From Arthrobacter sp. SLBN-122 (GTDB taxonomy: Bacteria > Actinomycetota > Actinomycetes > Actinomycetales > Micrococcaceae): 64,000 bases of DNA. Where the stretch lies: assembly GCF_006715165.1 (NCBI RefSeq), contig NZ_VFMS01000001.1:248001-312000 (forward strand), given 5' to 3'. Position numbers and translations under genes: made by a program. Of the stretch, positions 26,691 through 36,128 are shown piece after piece. Every line of letters starts with the position of its first letter. The first letter of the stretch is position 1. The notes beneath the pieces were generated by a model. It was not told the origin of the DNA. It worked only from the letters and a program-made list of their open reading frames with translations, and searched no databases.

Positions 26691-29066
26691 CTAAGCATCT
26701 AGGCGAGCGGGCGCCCCTTCAACGTCAGCGGGGAGAAGCCAAAAGAAACCTAAAACAGTGAAGGCAGCAATAGCGAAAGCGAGCATGTCCTGCACGGCTG
26801 TATGTGTACTGAGAGCGCGAACTCGTCGGTCACGATCATCCCGGCCACGAACATGCCACCTGTAGTCCTTTATTCGCATTGGAAGGGCCATCATTCGATT
26901 TAGATGAGAGGCATCTTCTCTGAAATGGGCGGGCACGGCCAAACCCATGCCTGCGATCGTCCGACCCACATGGCCATTGTTGACACCCGTTATCCATACC
27001 AAAACCCCGACGTAAAGGGCAATGAAGCCGACCAGTATCTGAGCCACTATGGCGGGTCCATAGAGCAAGTTCTTCTGGGACGGAATATGGGCATAGATAG
27101 TCAGCGGCAACCATGCCATGAGCAGCCACATGGGCAGCAGCATTAGCGAGTCCTGAACGGCTCCCTTCCGGCGATCTCCCCATGTCCAGTTCTTTGGTTC
27201 GGAACTGCCATGGATGCTTACGGTCGCACCGACAGTAAGTGCAAAAACAACCAAGTATGCCCCCGCAAAGCCAAGTAGAGACTGCGGCACCTGCACGGGC
27301 GCATCCGGTCGGCCAATCGCTACCGTTAGGGACCAATAAACGGCGGCGAAGATGCTAGCAACAACTGACACCAAATCTAATTTCGATCCTAATGTTGGCC
27401 GCACGAGCCCCATCCTGAGCCCGTTACTGAGGATGCACTCTCCGGCGAAAAGAGCTAGAAGGAAGCTTTGGATTGCGGCCCATAAGTCGAAGTAAGCACT
27501 GTCCAGCACTTGCACGAGGATCGGTACGACGAGAGCCAAACAACAGGCGAGGCTAATGGATACAGTGGCTTTGGTTCTCCATCCGTCTAAGGCGTTCCTT
27601 CGGGCGCCCCTATCCGAAATAAGGAGTAGGACGATGCCGCCTAGAGTGGTGACGATGGCCCCGAGCACAACCCCCACCGACCAAGGCAGACCTGCTGATC
27701 CGTTATTCCATCCGAGTGTGTAAGACGTGAGAAGTGCGAGTGCAACAATGGAGCACAGCGCACCCACCCCGGTCACGGCCAAGCGCCAGTAGATTCGCAC
27801 GATTTCCGGCTTCTGCATAATTGTGGGGCTAGAACCGTTGCCAAGGTATTCCGGGCTGGATTCGATGACGGTGAGCTTTTGCAACTCCGTTTTTCCCACT
27901 TTGATCGCTGGGCCCGCCAGAATGGCTCCCAGTATTGCAAAAACCAGACCGGTTGCAGTTTCAGACAGGTCTGGGCTGCCCGACAACGCGGTGGCCCCGG
28001 ATGTGGCCACGAGAAATACTGCCGAGGTAACTATCCATGGGTAGTCCTCTCTGAAGGACCAGACACCGCGACGCAGCCTGCGGACGACCAATAGCCACCA
28101 TACTGCGCCCACCACCGCGCTGAGGAGAAACAGGAGAGAGACCGGCTGATCAATGCTGGAATGAGTCGCAACAACAGCGGGAGAGACGTAAAGGGACGCG
28201 CCCGCAACTAATTCCAGAGTGGAAATTCCAGCGACACTCGTCGCTGTGCCTGTGGCGTCGGGAAATCGCTGAGGCGAGAGACCAACTGCGAGCCCAAAAG
28301 CAGCCGCCGCAATCACGAATAGGAGGGTAACGAGGCTGGCACTCCAGAAGAGAGTCACTGTAAGGAGGGCAACGGCGACAGGAACGGCAACCGCTAGGGA
28401 CAGGCACGTGCTCAAGAAATGCCGCCAGCCTACAGCCCACATAATCGACGAGCCCAGCACCAATAGCGAAGCACAGAGAGACACGAGCGAGGCCTGCCCA
28501 GCTTGTGTCAGTCCTACTGCACCGCTGTCTATTCCCGCGACAAAGCAGTACGCGATGAACGCCCCCCATGCAATGGCGACGGCTCCGGAGGTTAGTACAG
28601 TCCTACCTTTAGCGACCGTAGATGGGTTTGAAAAGGCGTTTCGCAACCTTTGAACAAAATCTGCCCAAAGCCATGCGAGCAGCCCGGCGGCGCCGATGAG
28701 AAAACCCGCGTGATACCACCCCGCTGCGTTCAGTTGATGAGCACGCGGCATCGTCCAGTTAGGCTGTACGGAAGCGTCAGTCATCCAGACAACAACAACC
28801 ACCACTCCCGAGGAAACCCCGACAAATCCTGCGGACCCTCGAAGTAAATACCCGTCAGGCCTAGGAAGCTTCGAACTTGCCCATGCAAGGGCACCAGCGA
28901 ACAAGGGTAGGAATAGCCCATCTCCCCAAGTCGCGCTGCGGTAATCGAAAAGCCCCGGAAGACTGCTGGGATGCGACCCGGAAAACCACCACACCGATAG
29001 AGCCCCAAACCCGGATAGACACACTGCCAAAGCAAGAATTGACGATGCCCACAGCGATCGGTTCAT
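26691..29066 (-). CDS. Large polytopic membrane protein of unknown function (791 aa)
   Basis: 791 residues with on the order of 18 hydrophobic segments spread over the whole length, and few loops longer than 40 residues. There is a cytoplasmic-looking stretch near the C-terminus (LNRMMALPMRIKDYRWHVRG, RDDRDRRVRALS). No ATPase, transporter signature or enzyme motif was recognised. It ends 46 bp from the SRA-HNH start on the same strand and could be cotranscribed with the restriction block. Giant membrane proteins of unknown type inside defence islands may be effectors or ligand channels; here this is speculation. Confidence 0.7.
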   Translation of the reverse strand: MNRSLWASSILALAVCLSGFGALSVWWFSGSHPSSLPGLFDYRSATWGDGLFLPLFAGALAWASSKLPRPDGYLLRGSAGFVGVSSGVVVVVVWMTDASVQPNWTMPRAHQLNAAGWYHAGFLIGAAGLLAWLWADFVQRLRNAFSNPSTVAKGRTVLTSGAVAIAWGAFIAYCFVAGIDSGAVGLTQAGQASLVSLCASLLVLGSSIMWAVGWRHFLSTCLSLAVAVPVAVALLTVTLFWSASLVTLLFVIAAAAFGLAVGLSPQRFPDATGTATSVAGISTLELVAGASLYVSPAVVATHSSIDQPVSLLFLLSAVVGAVWWLLVVRRLRRGVWSFREDYPWIVTSAVFLVATSGATALSGSPDLSETATGLVFAILGAILAGPAIKVGKTELQKLTVIESSPEYLGNGSSPTIMQKPEIVRIYWRLAVTGVGALCSIVALALLTSYTLGWNNGSAGLPWSVGVVLGAIVTTLGGIVLLLISDRGARRNALDGWRTKATVSISLACCLALVVPILVQVLDSAYFDLWAAIQSFLLALFAGECILSNGLRMGLVRPTLGSKLDLVSVVASIFAAVYWSLTVAIGRPDAPVQVPQSLLGFAGAYLVVFALTVGATVSIHGSSEPKNWTWGDRRKGAVQDSLMLLPMWLLMAWLPLTIYAHIPSQKNLLYGPAIVAQILVGFIALYVGVLVWITGVNNGHVGRTIAGMGLAVPAHFREDASHLNRMMALPMRIKDYRWHVRGRDDRDRRVRALSTHTAVQDMLAFAIAAFTVLGFFWLLPADVEGAPARLDA

Positions 29067-29402
29067 CGCAGTCCCCCTGCTAGCTCAGCGCAACGATTAC
29101 TGCCCAAGTATCACTCAGGGACTGTCTCCTGCAAGGAAGGCGCGAGTGCAATAGCGGTCTTCGAGTGCGTAGGTCTATCCCTCTTTCCGGTGCTGCGTGG
29201 AGAGCCTCCGCAGGGCTGGTAAGAGCAGCGATTCCCCTGACTGCTCCTTCGATAATGCACAAAGGGGCTATGGCTATTCGTTTCGCCGCTGGATTCGCAC
29301 CCACGCCAAGTACTTCGCTCCCGATGACACACCGGGACGGGACGAGGTCTAGGCGATAAGCTGTTCCCTATCCGAATTGAAAAGCCGGATGTTTCCAAAA
29401 AG
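29067..29402. other. Intergenic stretch, no gene seen
   Basis: About 340 bp between the 791-aa gene and the terminator at 29403. Short frames on both strands lack credible starts. It probably holds the promoter of the minus-strand 791-aa gene. Confidence 0.4.
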
Positions 29403-29441
29403 AAGACCCCCGCTCTCCCTCTCGGGCTGGGTGGGGGTCTT
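29403..29441. terminator. Strong intrinsic terminator
   Basis: AAGACCCCC (29403-29411) pairs perfectly with GGGGGTCTT (29433-29441). T-rich DNA follows on the plus side, and an A-run precedes it (a T-run on the minus side), so it can act in both directions. It lies 8 bp after the stop of the minus-strand 158-aa gene. Confidence 0.8.
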
Positions 29442-29448
29442 TTGGGTT

Positions 29449-29925
29449 TTAAGCGGGATTATGCTCTTGAAGCGTTGTCTCTTGCACCCGGTGGACAGGC
29501 TTCCCCTCCGTGCGATCTTCCCAGCGGATAGTCGCCAATCGCGGGAGCTGCGGGCCTACCGCCTGCTGAAGACCCGGCTTGACGCGCGCATGGAACTCAT
29601 ATTTTTCGAGAGGACGCACTTTTTCGACGTGCAATTCTTGACCTGCCATGAATTCAGGAAGAGCCACGTCCAGCTCATGGGCATCACGAGTCCCGGCGTT
29701 GAAGATAAGATAGCGGTCCGTACCGTTGCTGACTATCTCCCAGCGATAACCCATGGCCCTTTCGAGAGTGAGAGCGCGCTGCTCCGCCTTCTCTGCCGCT
29801 GTCGCAGATTTCTCGGCGGCTGTCGCCGAGGTTTCCGCTGCGTGCGCCTGACGCTTGTTGTACCAAAGGGCAATGACCGAAATGATCGCCGCGCCGAGCG
29901 CCATCCAAAAAGCTAAAAAGTCCAT
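29449..29925 (-). CDS. Single-TM protein with coiled coil (158 aa)
   Basis: Starts MDFLAFWMALGAAIISVIALWYN, a signal-anchor helix. It is followed by an Ala/Glu coiled-coil repeat (ATAAEKSATAAEKAEQRALT) and a beta-rich C-terminal domain (YLIFNAGTRDAHELDVALPE). Such small anchored coiled-coil proteins are widespread in actinobacteria and unassigned. A terminator directly follows. Confidence 0.6.
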   Translation of the reverse strand: MDFLAFWMALGAAIISVIALWYNKRQAHAAETSATAAEKSATAAEKAEQRALTLERAMGYRWEIVSNGTDRYLIFNAGTRDAHELDVALPEFMAGQELHVEKVRPLEKYEFHARVKPGLQQAVGPQLPRLATIRWEDRTEGKPVHRVQETTLQEHNPA

Positions 29926-30097
29926 CAGGAAATCTTATATTCCGCGACTTCACTACCGGCAATTCGCTCTTTTTCTTCAGCTGCTCTCCCGCTGCCGCTC
30001 CCCCATTTGAAGATGTGCGCCTGATCCTATCCGGCAGTTATGACTTCCCGTCCTGATATACGTACACATCCCGACAGCGCTCAACAATGGCGCGACT

Positions 30098-30253
30098 CTA
30101 GTCCTCCTCGATTACCCCTCGCTTGGCTCGCATGATGCCGACGAAGCGCCGCAGGTGAGTCCATCCTTCCCGTTCTTCCCCCGCTGCGCGGTCACGGATC
30201 ATCTTCAGCGCCGGTTCTGGCTTTAGGATGACCGACGATGCGTCCAAGAGCAT
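30098..30253 (-). CDS. Small hypothetical protein (51 aa)
   Basis: ATG at 30253 to TAG at 30098. The product ends REGWTHLRRFVGIMRAKRGV-IEED and has a protein-like charge pattern (MLLDASSVILKPEPALKMIR at the N-terminus). It begins 17 bp after the stop of the coupled 65-aa gene, so it may be the third member of that minus-strand operon. No clear ribosome-binding site; no family recognised. Confidence 0.4.
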   Translation of the reverse strand: MLLDASSVILKPEPALKMIRDRAAGEEREGWTHLRRFVGIMRAKRGVIEED

Positions 30254-30270
30254 GGGGTGAGTCGGTGTGC

Positions 30271-30468
30271 TCAGCGAGCTATGACAGTTTTTCGTCGGTC
30301 ACACCGGGAGATCAAAGCAAGTGTCACCTTGTGGTGAAGACGGGGGACCATGAGGACATCGAGCACTTCTGCCGTGATGTTGGTTCGCGTAGCAGCAGTG
30401 ACCTGATCCTGCCATCGTTCCGACCGGGCCAACTCCATCAGTTCGGCTTCCGTGTAGCTACCGATCAT
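30271..30468 (-). CDS. Small protein, coupled to upstream gene (65 aa)
   Basis: The ATG at 30468 overlaps the stop of the upstream gene as ATGA, which fixes this start against a longer open frame reaching 30519. The protein MIGSYTEAELMELARSERWQ continues with AATRTNITAEVLDVLMVPRL, reminiscent of a variant leucine-rich/HEAT-like repeat (LA...W...VTAATRTN.T.EVL). No function can be assigned. Confidence 0.5.
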   Translation of the reverse strand: MIGSYTEAELMELARSERWQDQVTAATRTNITAEVLDVLMVPRLHHKVTLALISRCDRRKTVIAR

Positions 30469-31115
30469 GAGTAGTGGCGCGTTGCTTCGTGACTCTTCAT
30501 CTGAATCTCTTCCATCCATTCCGGGTCAGTACTTGAGATGACGCGAGAGATGTGCATGACTCCATCCGGGTCCCTCCTCATATCAACGCCGACGACATCC
30601 TCGCTAGCAATGGTCCTGCACAAGGAAATGAGCGTGCTGGCTTCGAGGAAATAGCAGTGCTTGCCCCTTTCGTTCTCCGACGAGAGGAAGTACCCGTTGA
30701 ATAGGTATTCACCTTCGACCTCTACACCGTCATCCCCCACGTAGGGTTCGTCGATCTCTTTGCAGCTATGGACGAGTACGAAACTGTGCACGATCACATT
30801 GCATAGCTTGGCAAGGGTGATCTGGGCCTTGATGGGATTTGCGAGGTCGTAAATGACATCGATCTCGTGGCGGTTGTAAACGTCAGGTAGTGGTCCGATG
30901 CGCTGGTGCCGCGCGATTGGAATCTGTTTTGCGGCGAGCCTATCCGAGAGTTTGCGAGCTTCGAGGAGTCTTCGTATTGCGTAGCCCGCCATCATAAGGT
31001 CTTTCTCGACGCGGAAGCTTGACCGTTCCGTCCAATGAGTCTGGCGGGTCTTCCGTTCCAGCCGTCTGGCTATGCGCCAGAGTTCGTACCGCCATGGAAC
31101 AGAGTCGGAAATCAT
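30465..31115 (-). CDS. Hypothetical protein (about 216 aa)
   Basis: The preferred ATG gives MISDSVPWRYELWRIARRLE; the open frame extends 30 codons further to a GTG at 31205. The protein has a basic helical N-terminus, then NRHEIDVIYDLANPIKAQIT, LAKLCNVIVHSFVLVHSCKE, YLFNGYFLSSENERGKHCYF and a C-terminal acidic/basic region. It looks globular and soluble. No family recognised. The stop overlaps the next gene by 4 bp, so it heads a small minus-strand operon divergent from the resolvase. Confidence 0.55.
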   Translation of the reverse strand: MISDSVPWRYELWRIARRLERKTRQTHWTERSSFRVEKDLMMAGYAIRRLLEARKLSDRLAAKQIPIARHQRIGPLPDVYNRHEIDVIYDLANPIKAQITLAKLCNVIVHSFVLVHSCKEIDEPYVGDDGVEVEGEYLFNGYFLSSENERGKHCYFLEASTLISLCRTIASEDVVGVDMRRDPDGVMHISRVISSTDPEWMEEIQMKSHEATRHYS

Positions 31116-31225
31116 TCGGCCATAGTATCCGGAGCCGGGTGTCCGCAAACGATCCTTCTCGGACACACTCGACACCAACGCAGTTCGTATTGCAAACAGT
31201 GTCACAAAAGCCGTCTCAGAATCAT

Positions 31226-31242
31226 TGTCAACTTTGTAGACA
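31226..31242. promoter_or_regulatory. Dyad between divergent resolvase and hypothetical gene
   Basis: TGTCAACTTTGTAGACA is an imperfect palindrome of form TGTCnAC-nnn-GTnGACA, 30 bp upstream of the resolvase start. It could be a resolvase subsite or an operator. Confidence 0.35.
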
Positions 31243-31271
31243 CCATTTACGAGTTATGAAACACTCTGGTC

Positions 31272-31844
31272 ATGGGACTTCTCGGTTACGCTCGCGTCAG
31301 CACCTTTGAACAGAACTTGGACCTCCAGCTCGACGCATTGAAAGAAGCTGGCTGCGTCAAGATTTACTCCGACAAGGGCATCTCGGGAGCCAAGGCAGAG
31401 CGCCCCGGTCTCGATGAGATGCTGCGGAACCTACGTCCCGGCGACACCATTGTTGTCTGGAAGCTTGACCGTATCGCCCGAAACACTTTGAACCTGCTCA
31501 CACTTGTCGAGAAGCTGGACGCAGAGGGCTGCGCGTTTCGGTCGCTGACGGATGGCATCTCGACAGATGGTCCAATGGGCCGGGCGTTCCTGACGATAGC
31601 GTCAGCGTTCTCTACCCTAGAACGAGACCAGAATATCGCGCGCACTTCGGCGGGGCTAGCAGCAGCCCGCGCAAGGGGTCGCGTGGGTGGCAGGAAGCCG
31701 TCACTCACCGTAGGGCAGGCACAGCAGGTCAAGGCGCTCTACGAGGCAAAGATGTCCGTCACGTCGATTGCCGCGACGATGGGCGTTTCACGACAGACCA
31801 TCTACCGCTACCTCGAATTACAGAACGAATCGGTTTCGATCTAG
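31272..31844 (+). CDS. Small serine recombinase (resolvase/invertase type)
   Basis: 190 residues. It begins MGLLGYARVSTFEQNLDLQL with the catalytic Ser10, then IYSDKGISGAKAERPGLDEM, KLDRIARNTLNLL and MGRAFLTIASAFSTLERD. The C-terminus is a Hin-like helix-turn-helix (VTSIAATMGVSRQTIYRYLE). All landmarks of a Tn3/Gin-family resolvase-invertase are present. It is convergent with the large serine recombinase, the two stops being 14 bp apart. It may resolve dimers, invert a segment or assist excision; which one is unknown. Confidence 0.9.
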   Translation: MGLLGYARVSTFEQNLDLQLDALKEAGCVKIYSDKGISGAKAERPGLDEMLRNLRPGDTIVVWKLDRIARNTLNLLTLVEKLDAEGCAFRSLTDGISTDGPMGRAFLTIASAFSTLERDQNIARTSAGLAAARARGRVGGRKPSLTVGQAQQVKALYEAKMSVTSIAATMGVSRQTIYRYLELQNESVSI

Positions 31845-31857
31845 CTCTCGGGTAGGC

Positions 31858-33558
31858 CTAGTTCTTTACCAGCGACAGCCGAGCAGTGCCGGGTTTTCTC
31901 AGTTCCTCCTTCTCTAGGTTCACCCATTCGATCCATTTGATGCGCTTCGCGTTCAGGGTATTGCTGTGCCCGGTCTTTTGGCTCGGGCCGGGGTACGGCT
32001 GACTCTTGCCGATGATGATCGCTTCGATACCCAGCCTGATGCGCTCGTGCTGCTGACTCTTAGATAGGGTCTTCCAAAATTCCGCTACGTCCATTAGCTG
32101 CGCATTGGTTGTTGCATGGTCCCGGAGTGCAGCGATTTCCTCAGTGATAACACCCACTCTGACGTCGATGTCTGAGCGGTTCCGTTTCAATTCCTCTGCT
32201 GACATTTCCCTATCAGCACGCATGATCAGCATGCTGTCGAGCCTTGCGGCAAGCTTTGCCCTCTCATTCTCGAGCTGAATTATGGTGGAGTCGTTGTTAG
32301 CATTGTTTGCATTCTTGCCAATTCGACCGTCCATCATCTCGTACTCGACCCACCCGAGGTAGAGTTTGATGATTTCCTTTTCAAGGGTCAAAGCACCAAC
32401 TCGCATGTTGCCGCATGACGGTGCCTTCCTCCACTTCACGGCATTTGTCCGCGAGCAGCGGTAGGACGCGTACCGCTTCCGTTGCTTCTTGGCGTCCCAT
32501 CCCTCGCCGTCGTAAGCCATGACTCCACCGCAGTTGGCGCATATGACAAGGCCGCCTAAAAGGCTTTTGCTTGGGCGCTTACCCCGTTTAGCGTTCACCA
32601 GTTTTCTTCGCAGGTCTTCCCAATCCGGGATGGTGACCAGAGCATCCCATCGCGCCTCATGCATGGTCACTTTGTCTTCAAGAAAGTTCGGTGTCGTAAG
32701 TATCTGATAGGTGGACAACGATCCACGGTCAGCCTGCGTTATATGCATGCGTCGCCCGGTGATGCTCGGGCCGATCAAACCATTCCTGAACGAAGTATGT
32801 TCGAGCTGATTCATACCTGTTTCAGCTCTGAATTGGAGCAGGGCTTCAGTGAATGTCTTGCCCCCGAGAATGTTCGCAACGGCTCGCTGGAGAGCGGGAC
32901 CAGTTACGGGGTGGGGTACGAGTTTTGATTTTTCTACAAGGACTTTTTCGTCATCTTCGATAGCATCAACAACATTGACGAGCACCTCCTGACCATCTGC
33001 TGGTACCGACTTATAGCCGAGCGGCACTCTGCCGCCATTCCACAGACCAGATTTAGCTTGGGTGCGCTTCTTGAGGATCAATCGCTCTGATTTGGCGTCG
33101 GACTCCTTCTGAGCCACCGCAACGAGAATCGACGCGGTCATGATCCCATCGGAAGTGGACAGGTCAAGCCGCGAGCCCTGTACGGAGTAGAGTGTCAGCT
33201 TTTGGTTGCTTATCAATTGGGTGAGCTGAACGAGTTCAGAGGTTCGACGGTACAGCCGGTCGGTATTCCAACAGACAATCGCGTCTACTTCAGCCTTCTT
33301 CACTAAAGCAAGCAAGCGCTGGTAAGCAGGACGTTCCCGCTTTGTGTACTTGGACGCACTGATGGAGTTATCGAAGAAGGCTCCGTGGGTATTGAAGCCG
33401 ACAGTCTGTACTTCCCCCGTGTCAGGTACGAGCACGACCTGACTGTCGTTCGCCATCATGCGCTGGACGACTCCGAAGCACTCGTTGATCTGAGCTGCCA
33501 CGTTGACGGCTTTCCCCGAACGGTCGTCGCTGATTCGGGCGTAGATGGCAACTCGCAT
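31858..33558 (-). CDS. Large serine integrase
   Basis: 566 residues. N-terminal resolvase domain with MRVAIYARISDDRSG (Ser10), RPAYQRLLALVKKAEVDAIV and WNTDRLYRR. A recombinase domain follows (KSGLWNGGRVPLGYKS at 169-184), then a zinc ribbon with C340-x2-C343, Cys368 and Cys382. A coiled coil comes next (IIQLENERAKLAARLDSMLI) with a C-terminal tail. This is the full layout of phage and ICE large serine integrases, which join attP and attB without host factors. It is the natural candidate for the enzyme that inserted this element into cpaF; the att arms found at the ends have the expected symmetry. Confidence 0.93.
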   Translation of the reverse strand: MRVAIYARISDDRSGKAVNVAAQINECFGVVQRMMANDSQVVLVPDTGEVQTVGFNTHGAFFDNSISASKYTKRERPAYQRLLALVKKAEVDAIVCWNTDRLYRRTSELVQLTQLISNQKLTLYSVQGSRLDLSTSDGIMTASILVAVAQKESDAKSERLILKKRTQAKSGLWNGGRVPLGYKSVPADGQEVLVNVVDAIEDDEKVLVEKSKLVPHPVTGPALQRAVANILGGKTFTEALLQFRAETGMNQLEHTSFRNGLIGPSITGRRMHITQADRGSLSTYQILTTPNFLEDKVTMHEARWDALVTIPDWEDLRRKLVNAKRGKRPSKSLLGGLVICANCGGVMAYDGEGWDAKKQRKRYASYRCSRTNAVKWRKAPSCGNMRVGALTLEKEIIKLYLGWVEYEMMDGRIGKNANNANNDSTIIQLENERAKLAARLDSMLIMRADREMSAEELKRNRSDIDVRVGVITEEIAALRDHATTNAQLMDVAEFWKTLSKSQQHERIRLGIEAIIIGKSQPYPGPSQKTGHSNTLNAKRIKWIEWVNLEKEELRKPGTARLSLVKN

Positions 33559-33797
33559 GGGCCGATTCTATCCACGGCTTGCCCCTACCACTGGGAGGTT
33601 GAAAGCGGTGAACCCGCTTTTGCTGAAACTGCGTGAGTGGTCCTACCAATCAGAAGCAGCAAATCGTTGAATAGATCGGAGCAGCTATCTCAAGGCGCCA
33701 AATGAACGTTCGCATATGCGAGCTAGTCGGCGGATTTGGTTATTGGACAAGGGAACCGGCTCGGTTGCGAGTCTAGGTCTAGAGGTGCCCGCCTGAT

Positions 33798-36002
33798 CTA
33801 TCCCGCAAGGCGCCTAACGGCGTCTTGGAAAACTTCCAGTCGCAATTCATCAGCTTCACCTCGGTACGCCATAGCAAGTGCAGCAGCTTCGAAAACGCCT
33901 TCATCTGGAGTTAGCCACTTGTCTGCGGACACGACGACCGTTGTCTCAAAGTAGTGAACTAGAGCCTCACCTAGGCTGGTCACCGACGCGATGCTGCCGA
34001 GGGCTGGATCGAGGGTGGGCGTTGTAGCGGCGTTACGGTCAACGAGGAAAGACCACCTTTTTCTTCGCTTCGGTTCCAAGTCCTTCCTCACACGTTTGTG
34101 CCCTTCAAGACTGCTAGTGCGGGTCGTATGAAGCCCCAAACTGCGTGCCCTTTCCCTAAGCGCGCAAAGAGCAGCCCGGTCTTCCGCCGAAGTCTTTGCC
34201 GTAGCCGCCGCCCGCAGCCTACCTTCAATAATGGCCAGAATATCCTCGGCGACGACAGTCCTGACAAAAACGTCGATCGATGATGCTTTGCGATCCCGAT
34301 GAATTTCCACGCATCTCCTCGCGACACGCAAAAGATCGCGAGGCAGACCTCCCGACCATGCATGACAAAACGCGCCCACTATCGGGGGGAACCCCTCCGC
34401 GCGTGCGGAAAGTACATTAAGTGATTCCGCCAATGTAAGCGGCGGAACTCTAACAATCGTGTCGAATGATGAATCAAATGCATCCCTCGACGGCAAACCA
34501 CGCTGCTCGAAAGTGTGTAGAGCGTCGGTCGAAACTGAAACCACGAAGTGAACGCCGTCAATGTGGAACAGGTCTTTCAGATCGTTCACCGTATCGATCA
34601 GGTCCTCTGTGAGACTGATCTTGTCCAACTCATCTATGGCAACCACTATTGGGGTGGGATATTCGTCTCGGGCGTACTTGGCGAGCAACGCCCGCAGGTC
34701 GTTCATAATATCGGCATGGGATAGGGCTCGGTCCTTCAGGGTTATGGAGTCTTCGTCTTCCAGCCCCAAGAGTCCACCCATCAGCTTGAAAGCATTCTTG
34801 CTCTTAGAGTTCGACTCCGAGTCGAACTGCATACGCCTAATCGCCGTCCGGGCGACGTCAGGGGCAAGCTTAGGAGCAGGAGCTAGCGCGACGTGAGTCA
34901 GCCGACGAAACGGATTGCGGAAGATTCTCCATGACTTTTCGGAGACACTGGCGAGCAATGGTCTCGCGGCGCTGACTGCGGTAAGCCCGACTAATAGAGC
35001 TGATCCAATTGCAACGACGCCTAGAATGCTTGCCGCCCCCATCCCTTCACCCAGTGAAGGTTTGTAGGGGAGTAAATCCCATAATATGAGGCTCAAGCCA
35101 GCGAATCCGACCAGAAGTGCGACAGTGATCCGAACGCCAAAAACACGAAGTCGTTGCTGCGCAGGACTCCGAGTGGTACTGCTGCTTTCGACTTGACTTA
35201 GTACGTCCTCAGCGACCTTCCGGTGGAGCCGACGTACGAAGTCGATGGGTTCGTACCTGACCGGCGCGGTCATCGGCACCACCCGCAAGCTAGTTTTCGG
35301 GTCGCTATCCAAGCCTCGCATCAAAGTTGATTTGCCGCTACCGCGAGGTCCGGCAATTCCGATCGCCGAAGAGGCGTGACCTGCTATGAAATCCCGCAAG
35401 AAACGGCCCGAAGCAGAAGGAACCACGACTGAGGTTCCGAGTTCGACGAGGCGCGGCGCGTCAGTTGGGAAAGCTAGTTTGCCTTCGGGACCGAGCACCT
35501 CATTTAAAGTCCGAGAAAAGGCTTCCTGAACGAGTGTTCGGGCTTTATCTACCAGTTCCTCGGTTGCGATTTGTACAGCGAGAGTCGCGTTGAGCTGTTT
35601 AAGCTTCGCTCTTATCCTAGCTAGTCCAAGCACATTTATTAGCGCTATAAGCAAGCCTAGTGTCGCGAACGCTGGGACGATCCCCAACACAGGATACGAA
35701 CGAGAAACCTCGTCTAGGCCATATTGTATGTTGGCGCCAAGGCTAAAAACAATGATTCCAACAGATGCACAAACCCCCACAAGCGCCACCCAGCGAAGTC
35801 TGGATGGCCTACGCCGCAGCACTGCGATAGCAGTCTCCTCCGCTGCGATGAAAGATGCAATCTCCGGCTTTAGTTGTTCAAGGATTTCAGGGAACGTCTC
35901 CTGAATGCGGCGGTCCAACGACCCCCGAAATTCCACGTAGGGAAGATAGTCATCCGAGTCGGCAATCTCAGTGTAGAGGTCGAGAAGATTAGAAGCTTTC
36001 AT
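33798..36002 (-). CDS. KAP-like P-loop NTPase with membrane segments
   Basis: The frame begins with GTG at 36044, but GGGAGG about 9 nt upstream of the ATG at 36002 favours MKASNLLDLYTEIADSDDYL (734 aa). Counted from the GTG, Walker A is GPRGSGKST (232-240) and Walker B is VVAIDELDKI (467-476). Two pairs of TM helices (about 85-141 and 303-360) flank and interrupt the P-loop domain, as in KAP NTPases such as PifA and Kidins220 relatives. KAP NTPases occur in plasmid-borne phage exclusion. It is the last gene before the right end of the element. Confidence 0.75.
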   Translation of the reverse strand: MKASNLLDLYTEIADSDDYLPYVEFRGSLDRRIQETFPEILEQLKPEIASFIAAEETAIAVLRRRPSRLRWVALVGVCASVGIIVFSLGANIQYGLDEVSRSYPVLGIVPAFATLGLLIALINVLGLARIRAKLKQLNATLAVQIATEELVDKARTLVQEAFSRTLNEVLGPEGKLAFPTDAPRLVELGTSVVVPSASGRFLRDFIAGHASSAIGIAGPRGSGKSTLMRGLDSDPKTSLRVVPMTAPVRYEPIDFVRRLHRKVAEDVLSQVESSSTTRSPAQQRLRVFGVRITVALLVGFAGLSLILWDLLPYKPSLGEGMGAASILGVVAIGSALLVGLTAVSAARPLLASVSEKSWRIFRNPFRRLTHVALAPAPKLAPDVARTAIRRMQFDSESNSKSKNAFKLMGGLLGLEDEDSITLKDRALSHADIMNDLRALLAKYARDEYPTPIVVAIDELDKISLTEDLIDTVNDLKDLFHIDGVHFVVSVSTDALHTFEQRGLPSRDAFDSSFDTIVRVPPLTLAESLNVLSARAEGFPPIVGAFCHAWSGGLPRDLLRVARRCVEIHRDRKASSIDVFVRTVVAEDILAIIEGRLRAAATAKTSAEDRAALCALRERARSLGLHTTRTSSLEGHKRVRKDLEPKRRKRWSFLVDRNAATTPTLDPALGSIASVTSLGEALVHYFETTVVVSADKWLTPDEGVFEAAALAMAYRGEADELRLEVFQDAVRRLAG

Positions 36003-36128
36003 GCCATCGACGGCCTCCCATGCCTCCGTCGCACCCATTGCCACTCCCTCGTCTTCAAACGATCAGTGTTCGTGGTTCTGAACCCACGACCGAAACACTA
36101 CATCTGCGCCCCAGAAGCGGGACGTGGG

